Notes under the pieces: generated by a model
What the model saw: the letters and a program-made list of their open reading frames with translations, nothing else
Databases searched by the model: none
Told to the model about the DNA's origin: nothing
NCBI GenBank assembly: GCA_001599815.1
Contig: BCIA01000001.1
Coordinates: forward strand, 5,414,978 to 5,478,977
Source: Furcasterigmium furcatum
Lineage: Eukaryota > Ascomycota > Sordariomycetes > Glomerellales > Plectosphaerellaceae
Reading direction: 5' to 3'
Length of the DNA: 64,000 nt
Position numbers and translations under genes: made by a program
Part shown: one piece after another, positions 22,101 through 34,557 of the stretch
Layout of the letters: each line of letters starts with the position of its first letter
How positions within the stretch are numbered: position 1 is the first letter of the stretch

Positions 22101-23850
22101 AAGCCACTTGGCTTTCCATCGCGACGAGGATATCTCGTGGAGAAGGCGGGATGTCTGGGTGGCGGCGAACAATGGGTCATCTTACACTTGCGGGTGGGTC
22201 GGCCTCAAGCGGAGGGAGCGGTGGACGAGAAGCGGGAGCTACGTCGGTCTTGTGGAAGAACGAAGAAGAGGTACATGAAGCGCCAAAAAGCGTGCGTGGC
22301 AGTGGCAGTGGCAGCATGGGGTGGGATGGGAGGGAGGTAGGTCGAAAAGGGCGGCCAGAAGTCGACCGCGCTAGTCAACAAGAACAGGAGTAAAATTGGG
22401 ACGGCGAGGAAGCCGGCGATCATGCGATGGCATCGGGACGTCGGTAGGTATACAAGTAGTCTGTAGACACGACCAGGGCCAGGGCAGGAACCGGATGTTG
22501 GGAGTCAAGGCATGGCCCCGCGACATCATAGGCATTCTGGTGAGCCACGGGCAGAAAGGGACACGAGGAACCGGATCGCCGGCCAAAAGATGGAAAGCGA
22601 TGAGACCCCCTTACGCTTCGACATCCAAGGATTGTCGGAGGCTCCCCGTACGTTGACTCGGGACTGCCACGACCCTGGAGCAGGCCCCCCTCCCATATGA
22701 TGAACGAGCGAGGTCGACGGGCCCCGAAAACGTTTGCTGGCCACATCCCTGCCGGCCGCCACAAGACCAAGACGTGCACCGTGGAGCGTCATCCGTGGAT
22801 GTCGTGGAATGAGTCCCCAGACCACCATGGCGTATTTTCTCAAGATGGGACGTGTCAGGGCGATTATGGGGGGAAGAGGGACTGGCGGGATATCGGGGGA
22901 CCGGCGGGACATGGGGAGATGGACACTTCGGCCCAGTGAACCCCAAATCTTTGTCGAGTGATAGTCCCGCCTCGTTGGTGTGAGGTCGCCTTTTGCTCGG
23001 GAAGAGGTGAAGTGTGCGTGAGCAGGAGAGCCGGCCGCCGGTCTGGGTGGGAGAGTGAGCGAGCGATGCGTGCTGCGGCGGCGGCGGGCACAAAGGTACG
23101 GTGCGGGTCCCCGTAGCCCAGTAGCCCCTGTCAGGTCTCGGTACTATCAAACACACCAAGACACAACGCCTTCTGCAGGTACAGGGACATGCCGTTCCCA
23201 AGCCCAGTACCTGGAGCAGCCCCATCAGCACCAAAAGAAGACGCTCCAGGCCCAGACGGGACATGGAAGGGACCTTCGACGTTTCCTCCATTTGCCTGCG
23301 AGCCGGACCCATCTCTCCCAACTTCTTCCTCTTCTCTTCCCAAAGTCACATCTCTCCCTGTCACCAGAACCAGTGTTCGGCCTCTTCGAGTATCAACCCG
23401 GTCCTTCGAGGTCCCTGTTGATTTCTGGATTCGGCCTGCAACTTACCCACCTCCCTCCCATCCCCCATCCCCCATCCTCTCCCTCACTCGCCCTCGACCC
23501 TCACTCCTCCGCGACATCACTACTATCTTCCCCGGAGGTGAGCCCTCGACACCCGCAAGCATCCCCGGCCAGCAACTTCATCGCCAACTTCCACCTGGCG
23601 TCCCCTTGTTACTTCGCGGACATCATTCTGGCCTCCCCTTCATGGAATTTGCACGGTGACCCTCGATATTATTCGTTTGGGGCCATAGATAGTTCCCGGA
23701 ACCGCGTCTGATGGACCAAGGTGTTTGCCCAGCGTCCTCCGCACCCACGTCCCAGACAGTCGGCCCTCTCGCATTTTCCTAACCTGCGGGAAGGGCCTGG
23801 ATACACCTGCCACTCCTCGCCGGTTTTGCGCCTCGCAGGCCACGCTCACC
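19157..23850. other. 4.7 kb gene-poor intergenic region
   Basis: The longest gap in the window, between the divergent helicase and SNT2 genes. I see no convincing protein gene on either strand. Open frames of up to 224 codons (such as 20163-20837) have no domain-like content and are Arg/Ser/Pro-rich in a way typical of chance frames in GC-rich DNA. The right end (about 23270-23850) is pyrimidine-rich and is probably a long SNT2 5' leader. No transposon termini, tRNA boxes or AT-rich (RIP-like) signature were noticed. Confidence 0.55.
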
Positions 23851-26800
23851 ATGGCACAAAGGTCGGCCAGCGCTTCGGCCTCTGCCAGCGCCACGCCAGC
23901 TCCCGAGTCTGTCGAGGTCACCACCCAAGCTCTGGGCAACTCGACGGGCTCATCCACACCCGTCGCTCACGCCACCCTGAGTGATCCGGAGCCACCCTCA
24001 ACATCAAATGCATCACAACCCATGGCCAAGTCAAATTCATCAGATTCTGAAGCTGCTGCTTCTGCCAAGGATTCCGCCGCTGCAGCGGCCGCGGCCGCGG
24101 CAGCAGCCGACGGCGCGTCGCCATATGGCACACGGTCGCGGAACCGCAATGGCAGTTCTCGGCCCAACTACGCCGAGGACAAGGACATCGACATGGAAAT
24201 GTACGATTACTACCCTGACAAGAAGGATGCCGAGCCGAAGAGATCGTCGCGTCAGGCCAACCAACCCGCTGCCGGCGTCACAACCCAAGAATCATCGCGC
24301 TCGACCGGGTCCTCACGAAGGACCGGCCCCGTCGACGATGGTAAAGTCGCCTCGCAAAACGGCGTCAAAGACACTGCCGCATCGACTGCAGCAAATGGCA
24401 CCTCGGTTTCGCAATCCGCGGCAAGTGCACAGCCTTCGAAGAAGCGAAAAGCGACAGCGCCGTCATCGGCTGCTGCGTCACAGCCTCACACCCCGGCGGC
24501 TTCATCCGCGTCTGGCACGGGAACCACGAGGCGGTCAGCAGCAGCAACGCGCGGTGCAGGTTCTTATCCCGAGACGAACATGTTGACTTTCGAGTCTTCC
24601 AACGGCATCCTCAACAAGCATGGCGCGCTGGTGGCCGACGACGGCACGGTGCTGGTCCCAAATGGTGAGTGCCCCCTTTGAAACGCGGACACGCTGGCCG
24701 CAAATACGTGAAAATGCACGCTAATTCTTGAATAGACACGGTTTACCTCGTCTGTGAGCCGCCTGGGGAGCCATATTATCTTGGTCGCATCATGGAATTC
24801 TTGCATTCGCAGAATGACAACACCAGGCCAATTGACGCGTTGCGCATCAACTGGTTTTACCGGCCCAAGGACATCGGCAGGAAAACTAACGACACGCGGC
24901 TGGTGTTCGCGACAATGCACTCGGATATTAGCCCGCTGACGGCGCTGCGTGGCAAATGCCAAATCCAGCACAAGGCCGACATACCCCGGCTGGACGAGTA
25001 CCGCAAGACGCCCGACTGTTTCTGGTACGAGAAGCTCTACGACCGGTACATCCAGAAGAACTACGACCTGATCCCCACGCGTCAAATCGTCAATGTCCCC
25101 GAAAAAGTCAAAAAGGTCCTCGACGAGCGCTGGAGGTTCGTTATTGTGGAGCAGGGCCGTGGTAAGGAATTCACTAGCGCCATGAAGACGTGCAAGCGTT
25201 GCAGCGGGTACTGCGCAAGGTACGTTTGTCTCATTTGCCTGCGCCCCCCATCCCACCCCAAATCTTAGGCCGTCGCTGCGACAGGGACTGACCAGACCAC
25301 CCAGCAATGACTCTGTGGACTGTGCCGTCTGTAAGAATACTTATCACATGAACTGTGTCAGGCCGCCTCTCCTCAAGAAACCGTCGCGAGGATTTGCTTG
25401 GTCATGTGCAGCATGCAGTCGTGCACAGGAGCGCAAGCTCGAGGCTCGTCACACACCAAATATGGCCGACCCCTCGGGCGACGCCGACGAAGACGAAATC
25501 TACGATGACGACGATGATGAGATGCATGGCATCGACACCGGCCGCACAAGCGCCGCCGAGGATGACGATTCCCACCGCCACGGGACCGCCGAGCAGATTT
25601 ACCAAGCGAGCCTTTGGCCTTGGCGGTACTTGGGCATGCACTGTAAGCCCGAGGACGCTCTCGATTATGACGATCGCATCTATCCTCGCGCCAGCACTCG
25701 AGTTGGGCCCCGTCACCAGGCTCCCGTCTTGCCCTGGCCAGGCCAGCCTGTTGAGTACCTCAAGCCGCTTGAGTTCAAGAAGAATGGCAAAAAGGACACG
25801 AAGTCCAAGGAGGCTCAGGCCGCGCATGAGACCGAGAAGGCTCGTCGGGAGAAACTGCCCAAATGGTATCAGGAGGAACCGGCGGGCTATGTTGCCCGAG
25901 GCGAGGATGGCGACGGTGAAAACGAGACGGCTACTCTGTTGTGGAAGCCACCCTCGCCTACAGACGACAAGGACGTCGACGCTGCAATCGACCAATACAA
26001 CAAGAAGGTTGAGAAGTTAGCACCCAAGCTCGACCTCCGGCCGGATTCCACCAACCTCCAAGACCATGCGATCCAGGCCTACTATCAGACCGGTTTCCAG
26101 GAGGAGCCTGCGTTGGACATACTTGCCAAGACGGACAAGGCAGAGTTCCAGGAGCCGAGTTTGAATCCTACCGAACTGAAACGTTTCGAGGAAGCCGTCG
26201 GCAAGTATGGGTCGGAGCTTGGATTGGTCACCAGGCATGTCAAGACGGTGCACTATGGCTCCATTGTGCGCTACTACTACATCTGGAAGAAGACGAAAGC
26301 GGGCAAGCAGATCTGGGGCAACTTCTCGAACCGCAAGGGCAAGAAGGAGGCCAAGAAAGCTGAGGCGGCTGCAAGCAGACTTCAGGATGATATCGCCGAC
26401 GACGTTGACGACTCGGCTTTCGATGGCGACAAGGCCGCCGAAAAGAAGAAGTGTTTCATCTGCAAGTTCTGCCAGACAAAGTCTTCCCGGCAATGGAGAC
26501 GGGCGCCGAACGCCTCGAGCGCTCTCGTCACGGAAAACGGCGGCAAGAACTCCCAGAAGGACAAGGCCGGGCAGTACATCCAAGCCCTGTGTCGACGTTG
26601 TGCCGAGCTCTGGCGCCGCTACGCCATTCAGTGGGAAGATCTGGAGGAGGTTGTCAAAAAGGTCGCCCAAGCTGGAGGAAAGGCATGGAAGCGTCGACAA
26701 GATGAAGAGCTCCTCAAGGAGCTGCTCTCCGCCAACGAAATGCGTGCCATCTACGGCACCCCGGAGCCTCCTTCTGTGCCAGCCGCGACACCTACCACCA

Positions 26801-29094
26801 CCGCCGTGACACCGTCAGGGGAGCCTCCCCGCAAGAAACTCAAGGGTCTTCCTGACAAGGAAGCCGATGCCACTGCCTCGGACTCGGGTGCTGCCCCGGC
26901 CAAGAAGAAGGAGAAGGTTGTCGAGAAGCCAGCACCCCCACCGGTACCGGAAATTCCCAAGCCAAAGACCATGCCGTGCGCCATCTGTGAGCAGCTGGAA
27001 CCTCTAGGAGATCAGCATCTCTCTTGCAAGGAATGCCGAATGACAGTTCACCGGAACTGCTACGGAGTCCTTGACGGCCGCATTACAGGGAAGTGGACTT
27101 GTGATATGTGCGCCAATGACAAAAACCCCCAGGTCTCGATTGTAAGTTTTGCTGTGAGATTCGGCCTGCGGGACACTCCACTGACATGTCGCCAGCATTA
27201 CAAATGTGTCCTGTGCCCGCATGAGCACACGGAACATGATTTTGTCGATGCTCCGAAGCCCTCGACGAGCAAGAAGAAAACCGAGAAGGACAAGGAGCGC
27301 GAACGGGCTGAGCGGGAGCAGGCCCAGAAGGCGGCTGATCACTACCGCAGAAAGCAGGAGGAGATGAACAGGCCTACTAACCCTCGTGAGCCTCTCAAGC
27401 GCACAGCAGACAACAACTGGGTGCATGTCACCTGCGCCATCTGGACACCCGAGGTCAAGTTTGAGAACCCGAAAGCCCTCAGCCCTTCAGAAGGAATACC
27501 GTCTATTCCCCGGGCGAGGTATGACGAGGTCTGCAAAGCTTGTGGGCATAAGGGCGGTGCTTGTGTTGCTTGTCACTGTTGCAGAGCCTCTGGTATGATT
27601 TGCTGCATTACCCCACCAGAAGGAATACCTCGGGATACTGACCTCTTCTTAGTCCATGTTGAATGTGCTCGCCAGCATGGATACCTGCTGGGCTTCGACA
27701 TCACGCCAGTGAAGGGCTCACGTCGTGATCAGCATTCCATCGTCACCATCAACGGCGAAAGCGGAGCGATGTCCGCCACAGTTTGGTGCAAGGAGCATGT
27801 GCCGACCAAAACCATCGTGCATCGAATGCAGGATATTGTCAATGATCAGGGACAGAACGCTCTTCAACTCTATGCACAGAGCTGCAAGCAGGCTGACCTC
27901 GCCTTGACGGGCACTGTGCGTAAGGCCAACCTGATCGCAAGCGCGGCAAAGACGACGATACCGCTGACCCCTGCAATGCGGCGTGTCTCCACAGCCACAT
28001 TGCCCCTCAATGGCACGGCAAACGAAAAGCACAACGATGCAAACGCGACACAGCACCCCGGCGAGAAGATCTGCATCACCTGTGGCATCGATATCAGTCC
28101 TCGATGGTGGCCGATCGACAGCTCTGATGAGAGAGAACTCTCTAACGGACATTACGGCAGTCTGGGCTCAGAAGCACAGAAGTTTGTCGAGCAGAGAAAG
28201 TGGCAATGCCACAAGTGTCGCAAGGAGAGGAAAAGACCAAATCCTCATCCGGCCGGGGATCAGTCGCCGTTGCGGGATGGAGGTCGGCATGGCCTGCCCT
28301 CTGCTTTGCCCATCGTCACGGGCTTGGTGGCTCCTCAGCTGAGGAGCCCTCCCCTGCCCATGTCAGACTCGGCCAGATCCAGCATGTCCTACCCGTGGGT
28401 AGCATCCGCGTCGGCCGCTGCAGTCCCACCACACGGCTCGCCGACTGGGCCGCCTCCTATGACGCCTACGGCGCCTCCGGTGCAGGCCGCCGTGCCTCCA
28501 GCTCATCACGCTCCCGGGGCAGGTTTACCATACGGTGCCTCTGGAACCAGGTATCCTGAGTGGCAGGGTCGTCAGAGTCAGCATGGCTCACCGCCCCGAC
28601 AGATCAATGGCGGGCCACCACCGATTCCAGCATCGTCTCTGGGTAACCTCTCAGCATTGCGCCCTCCGCCGATGTCTATGCCCGCTGCACCTCCAGGGCC
28701 GAATGGCGCCCACGTACCGCCCCCCGTGCACAATGGCCTTCCGCCGTCTCCGCGCCGGATCGAAGGACATCCTCCTCCGCTGACTCACGCCTCGCCCTAT
28801 GGGCCTGCATACCACCATCCGCCCCCTGCGCCGCACACAGTATCGAACGGCGGGCCGCCCCCGCCTCCAATGGCGCGAGGTCCTGACAGCTTCGCACAGG
28901 GCCTCTTATCGCGAGGGGCACCGTTCTCGGGGCCCCACGGCAGCTCTCAGGGGAACCGAGAAGGCCACGGAGGACGTGACTTGCGGGAACCTCATGGTCC
29001 GCTGAGCGCGCCAGATATGAGGCCAACGGACCCGCCAGCACCGAGAGCCGCTGGTGCCAGCACGAGTCCTTCTTTACGCAATCTCCTGTCGTAG
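23851..29094 (+). CDS. SNT2: SNT2 chromatin reader (BAH, PHD, SANT, GATA-like zinc fingers)
   Basis: Exons 23851-24664, 24736-25219, 25305-27141, 27196-27592, 27653-29094; about 1657 residues. In order: low-complexity N-terminus with Ser-Ala repeats and an alanine tract; BAH domain (about 265-400); first PHD finger (about 418-470, CKRCSG..CAVCKNTYHMNC); acidic stretch; SANT domain (about 720-770); GATA-like Cys pairs (CKFC/LCRRC, about 814-875); second PHD (about 988-1037); extended PHD (about 1046-1200); another GATA-like pair (about 1315-1370); and a proline-rich tail. The yeast homolog is a histone-tail binding, E3-like regulator of stress genes that works with a histone deacetylase. Introns 27142-27195 and 27593-27652 are multiples of three without stops. 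They were recognised because removal restores Zn-ligand spacing (I-HYKCVLC; RAS-V-HVECA). ATG context is CACCATGG. Confidence 0.95.
24079..24108 (+). repeat. Alanine-codon tract in SNT2
   Basis: GCN-rich stretch encoding about eleven consecutive alanines between the Ser-rich N-terminus and the ASPYGTRSRN segment of SNT2. It contains overlapping NotI-like GCGGCCGC sequence. It is low-complexity coding sequence, likely length-polymorphic. Confidence 0.7.
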
Positions 29095-30817
29095 GGTGCT
29101 TGGGAAGCTCGCTTTGATTGCAGGCTTGTTGGGTATCAAATGTCACTCTCAGTTAGTGCCCACGGGAACTCATTCACGATACATACGAATTGGGCATGGA
29201 GTCTCCATGTCAGGTAGCTCTCTCAAGTCACCAGGAGAGTGGAGAACGAAGGATTCACACATGTTGTGTCCTGTTGACTTTGTACAAGTACTTGTTTTGT
29301 TTGTTTCTTTGCGGACATTCATGAATGATGGGTCGTCATGCAACTACAGCTGACCGGTGTTAGTAGCTAGATCCAGTAGCTTGAGAATTCTCGAGCGAAC
29401 ATGTACAGGCGAGTTGGAGAATAGACAGGAACCCGTGGACTCTCAAGCCAATGCTCGCTCTCCCCATCCCCAACTTTCGACGTGAAGAGCACTCGGTTCT
29501 TTGTGATTGGATGACCCTCGCGCTAACCATTTTCCCTTAGCGCGTGAGTACATCACGTGATAATGAGACGGATGTGACATGAGCCACAATGTGATGCGCC
29601 ACAGGAGACACCCCAAGACTCAATTCCAATTGATGCTATTTCCAGGATCTCACTGCTCACCTCCGCCTCCACTCCCATGACCGGACCCAGCCCGCCTAGA
29701 CAGCACAAACAGGGACCTGATACCTACTTTTTACTTGTCTGCTCGCCTGCACCAGGTCAGGCTGAGGGCTCTCAGACCTCAGAAAGGATCTCACCGCCAA
29801 TCGGCCACCACGTGCCGACCCTTCAAATCGCACATCCCTGACTGCTCCTGCGATAGATGCTCTCGAGTCTGCCGACAGCTCAGGAACAAAGTCACCGATT
29901 ACCTACTCAGCATTCTGAAGTCGTCCGTCTGCTGACGTAGCGCGGCACTTGGGCTTCAGCTAATTTCCCCAAGGAACGTCCTGGTGGATGGTCCAATGGG
30001 CGGCTTATCCCCAAAGAGGAGCAACCACAGAGTGCGATCGTCCGCTTAGCGCCTTGAAGAGGAGAAGCACATAACACACAAGTTTCCGGCCGCCACAGGT
30101 GTGGTACCTCCCCCGCCGGGAAACCTGGTCCAGGTACATTGCCCAGCGTCCTGCTGAGACCCCATTCCCCCTGCTCGGGACTACCCAAGTCGGCCGTCCT
30201 TGGTGGTGGTGGTGTCCTCCCCTCCCCTCGAATCCACTAACAATTCTCCCTGGACCATAGGAAGCAGCATCAACACTAGGTACAACGGCGACTTCTTTTC
30301 GCAACAACCGACGCTCTTTGCGAGATCCGGATCAGTTCCGTCGCTCGGCCGGCTGGTCCTCTCGTCTCTTCTTCTGCGTGCTTGCACTTCGAGCCTCGTC
30401 CGATTCTCATGCTGCCGTCCTTCGTCCAGACGCCCCTCGACCGCCCGCCCTGCCTCATCACTGCCACACTGTGGCCGCCTTGTTCAATTGGGCACCTTCG
30501 AGCAAGCTCACGCCCTCAAGACACTCACGCGACTCCGAACTGGCCTTCTATCGACTTGACCCCTTCCCATCTAGCTTCCTGGCCTCGAGAGGCCTGAGCC
30601 CCTTACCCAACCTCCCGCTCGCTTCATCAGGCCATAGCCCTTCCGACGCCGTAGTGGGCTCCCTGACAGGCGAAGCCAAGGCTGATGCCGACCGACGACC
30701 CGACGACGATCCCCTCGTCCGATACTCGAGGTTGACGGCCCCGTCAAACCATCGCGAAGCCGTCCCGAGAGCAGCGACAACTACAGCACAGGCAGAGGGG
30801 CTCCCATCACCGCCACC
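29095..30817. other. Intergenic region and LRG1 leader
   Basis: No gene seen in 1.7 kb. It contains a perfect 10-bp palindrome (29552-29561), a TGG microsatellite (about 30202-30214) and a C/T-rich stretch from about 30300 that is probably the LRG1 transcript leader. Confidence 0.5.
29552..29561. promoter_or_regulatory. ATCACGTGAT palindrome (E-box core)
   Basis: Perfect 10-bp inverted repeat with a CACGTG core, between SNT2 and LRG1. This is the same core as in the promoter at 11214. It is a candidate bHLH site on sequence alone. Confidence 0.3.
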
Positions 30818-33800
30818 ATGGCCTCGATGCCCAATGACGGTCCTGGCGAGGATCGCTTCCAGGCGCCCCCTCCTGTGATGACGCCAGGACACCCCATGGA
30901 TGCCGCGCCCTCCTGGCAGAACGGTGGCCGCAAAACACCCGATCACAGCCTGCACAGCCGTCCCTCGGGCTCCCCCGGTCCCAAGACGCTAGGAATGCCC
31001 GACCGCATCGACCGCGCGCTGCCCGACCGCACTCGAGGAGATGTGGACGCCAGGAGGAGCGGTGAGAGGAACAGGTCCAGGCAGCGGAGCGGACGCTCGG
31101 CCAGCGGACAGCAACGAGTGTGCAAGAAGTGCTCCGAGCCCCTGACGGGCCAGTTCGTGCGCGCCCTGGATGGGACTTTCCACCTGGACTGCTTCAAGTG
31201 CAGAGTAAGAGACATCCCTCTCCCTTTGACCTCCAGCCAATGCCAGTGTCTTACTCTTCGTGAATCGTGCAGGACTGTGGTCAGATTGTTGCCTCCAAGT
31301 TCTTCCCGGCAGATGACGACAACGGCGAGGGGCAGTACCCGCTGTGTGAGACGGACTACTTCCGACGGCTAGGGTTACTATGTTACCAGTGCGGAGGAGC
31401 ACTCCGTGGCTCCTACATCACGGCGCTGGATCGGAAGTACCACGTGGACCATTTCACATGTTCCCTCTGTCCTACCGTCTTCGGCGCGCAAGACAGCTAC
31501 TACGAGCACGACAGCAACGTATACTGTCACTATCACTACTCGACCCAGTTCGCACAGCGGTGCAACGGCTGCCAGACGGCCATCCTCAAGCAGTTCGTCG
31601 AGATCTTCCGCAATGGCCAGAACCAGCACTGGCACCCAGAATGCTACATGATTCACAAGTTTTGGAACGTTCGGCTGGCATCCCCGTCCAGCAAGGCAAA
31701 CGCGGCGTCTGGCGTGGACGACCCTGCCACCAGAGATGCCATTCGCGCCCTGGAGGAGCAGATGGAGGATAAGGTCTATCGGATCTGGAGCGTGCTCTCT
31801 ACCTTTGAGGAGTCGTCCGCGGCATGCATCTCTGATATGCTCTTGCACGTCAGCAACGGCGCATATGTCGACGGAGTCCTGGTCGCCAAGAAGTTCATTT
31901 GGCATGTAGAGGTGCTTTTCAACGCGACAGACAGGCTCGATCTGACGACGCAGCAGCTGCAACTCAAAGGTGCGTCTGACTCGTGTGATACGGTTTCGTG
32001 GCGTTTTTGGTGGTTAACACGACTTCTGCAGCATTATCATACGGCCGCGAGGCGAAACTCCTCTGCAAGAAAACGGTTGCTTTCTTCTCCCTGCTCTCCA
32101 AAACACAAGACACCGGAGCAAAGAAGCTGGGCGTCACCCAAGAACTTCTCTCACTCGTCACAGGCCTCGCGCACTATCTCAAACTGCTCATCCGCATATG
32201 TTTACAAGGCGCTCTCCGCCTCGAAACCGATTCTAATAGCCCCGACGGCCTCTACCAGTTCTTGGAAGATCTGAGCGACCTCGAATCACTCAAGACGGAT
32301 GACCGGTCCCTCCAGGTGATGACCGGCACGTCCCGACTCTCCGGCAAGCACTCAGACCACTGTTCTCTCTGCTCCAAGTCCGTCGAGGACGAATGTGCCC
32401 TCCACATGGACAAGCGGTGGCACATTCCGTGCGTCAAGTGCACGGGTTGCGGTCGGGAGCTGGGCCGCAAACTGGAAGATGCGAGGTACAACGCGTTCGA
32501 CAAGAGGATTTACTGCAACAACTGTGTTGGGGTTACTTCAGAGGGCATGCAGCCTTTTGAGCACGTGACGAGGCTTCAGCAGTACACATTTCTCCTCAAG
32601 GTGGCCCTCGCGAGGCTCATGGACATCCTCAAGAGCAGTGGCGCCATCCCAGGCAGTGACGATGAATTCTCACCTGACGGAAACCTTGGTGGCGGCGGTG
32701 GAGAAGGCCCTCAAGGCCGCCTGGGAGATAAGGATCAGCCACCGTATCTGAACTCTGATTCTAGGTCCAAGTCATATGCGGGTGAGGCGCCACAGCACCA
32801 TCGAGAGTCGTCTTACGAAAACACCCTCAACGATATCCGCCGCCTCCGGAGCACACGACTCGATAAGCACCTGTCGTCGAGCTTTAGGAAAGCCCGCACA
32901 TCACGCGTTTTGGATGGACAGGATGGCCGACCGGGACCCGACGATATACACGGACAGGCTTCAGACGGTGGCCCTCTGACCGAGGAGACGGTCAACGATA
33001 CCATGTTCGGCCACCAGGACGCCCTCCGGCTCGACGACATCCCTCGCATCGCAGCTGCCGAGCAGGCACGGGAACAGTATAACCCCGATCGCCAAGATCT
33101 GTTCAGGTCTCCCGCCACCGAGCCCTTTATGGGCGGTCATCAGCGATCGCAATCTACCGGTCGGCAGACTGAGGTGCGCGCTGCTCCCCGCGGTCGGAGA
33201 TTTTTCTCGGAGCTATCTGCTCTCGAGTACTTCAATGTACGGCACCTGGCCGTGCTGATTATGCACCCTCATGTCGAGAATGACTTCAGCCTGGACGAGC
33301 TGCTTGGGTTCATCGAGACGAAGAAAACCGCAACATTCTGGAAGAACCTGGGCAAGGCATTCAAGAACGACCGCACAAAGGCTGTCAAGAAGAAGGGCGT
33401 CTTTGGTGTGCCCCTGGATGTCATCATCGAGAAGGACAGCGCCGAGTCGACAGACGGGATTGGTCCTGGTGCCCTCAAGATTCCAGCGGTTGTCGACGAC
33501 ATAATCCGATCGATGAAGGGCATGGACCTTTCCGTGGAAGGCGTCTTCAGGAAGAACGGCAACATCAAGAAGCTCGCTGAGCTGGTGGAGAGAATTGACA
33601 GAGATGGCTGCGACAGTGTCAACTTGACCGAGCAGCCCGTGGTTCAAATTGCGGCTCTCCTGAAGCGATATCTGCGAGACCTGCCCGATCCCCTGCTCAC
33701 CCACAAGCTTTACCGCCTCTGGCTCGTGGTGTCCAAGATCCCCGATGACGACAAGAGGAGGCAGTGCTTGCACCTGGCCTGTTGTCTGCTGCCCAAGGCC

Positions 33801-34557
33801 CACCGCGACAGTATGGAGATTCTGTTCTGTTTCCTCAAGTGGGCAGGGTCCTTCCACCAAGTGGATGAAGAGGTTGGCTCCAGGATGGACATCAAGAACC
33901 TCGCAACGGTCATTGCGCCCAACATCCTCTACAACAACACCAAGCAGCTGGCGCTTGACAGCGATCCAATGTTCGTCATCGTTGGTGTGGAGGACCTGAT
34001 CAGTGATATCGAGCAGATGTGCTTGGTAAGTTGGCACTGCCCCCTCCATAATATTCTATATGGTCCGCTGACAAACTCTTACTTAGGTTCCTGACGAGAT
34101 CATGAACCTGATGGATGATCCTTTTGTCATCGCTGGCGGCACCAATGCTGACCTCTCGACGAAGGAGATCCTCAAGCGATACCAAGACCGCTTGGGCCAG
34201 AAGCCCAACGGTCCGATCGACATGGGAGGCGAGGCACACAATCGCCAGGATGAGCACTTCCGCCCGCCGCCCACGCGCGTCGAGACAGACCCGGCGCTGT
34301 ACAAGGAGGCCAGGAGCGTCCGCCCCGTGCAAGACCCACCAGCAGCGCCATTCAACGCTGCTCTGAATCCTGGAACACCACCGCAGATGTGGAGGGGTGC
34401 CAGCGACCAGGGCCAGAACCCGTCTCCTTACAAACACGAGCAGTTCAACCACTCAGACCCGCAACTCGAGCCGGCTGAAGGCTCTCAGAGGAGAGAGTGG
34501 CGGAACTCTGGTTGGGGCAGGCAACACAGCGGAGTCGGCGTAGGGGGGAACACCTAA
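30818..34557 (+). CDS. LRG1: LIM-domain Rho GTPase-activating protein LRG1
   Basis: Exons 30818-31204, 31273-31969, 32032-34025 and 34087-34557 give about 1182 residues. Three LIM zinc-binding domains are visible: LIM1 (about 105-165, CKKCSEPLTGQF..FHLDCFKC), LIM2 (about 165-235, CYQCGGALRG..YHVDHFTC) and a separated LIM3 (about 470-527, CSLCSKSVEDE..WHIPCVKC). A RhoGAP domain follows (about 818-1010) with the arginine finger in VEGVFRKNG and KRYLRDLPDPLL. Three LIM domains plus RhoGAP match Lrg1 rather than Rga1. In fungi it switches off Rho1 and so limits beta-1,3-glucan synthesis and PKC signalling at hyphal tips. The start codon has a perfect GCCACCATGG context. Low-complexity linkers separate LIM3 from the GAP domain, and the tail is disordered. 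Confidence 0.96.

Noticed and set aside
19157..23850. Search for tRNA, transposon ends or RIP-mutated repeats in the large gap
   Set aside because: No tRNA B-box-like sequence, long terminal repeat, inverted terminal repeat or AT-rich block was noticed by eye.
30318..30817. Open frame upstream of LRG1
   Set aside because: C/T-rich leader sequence; the LRG1 ATG at 30818 has a perfect initiation context.
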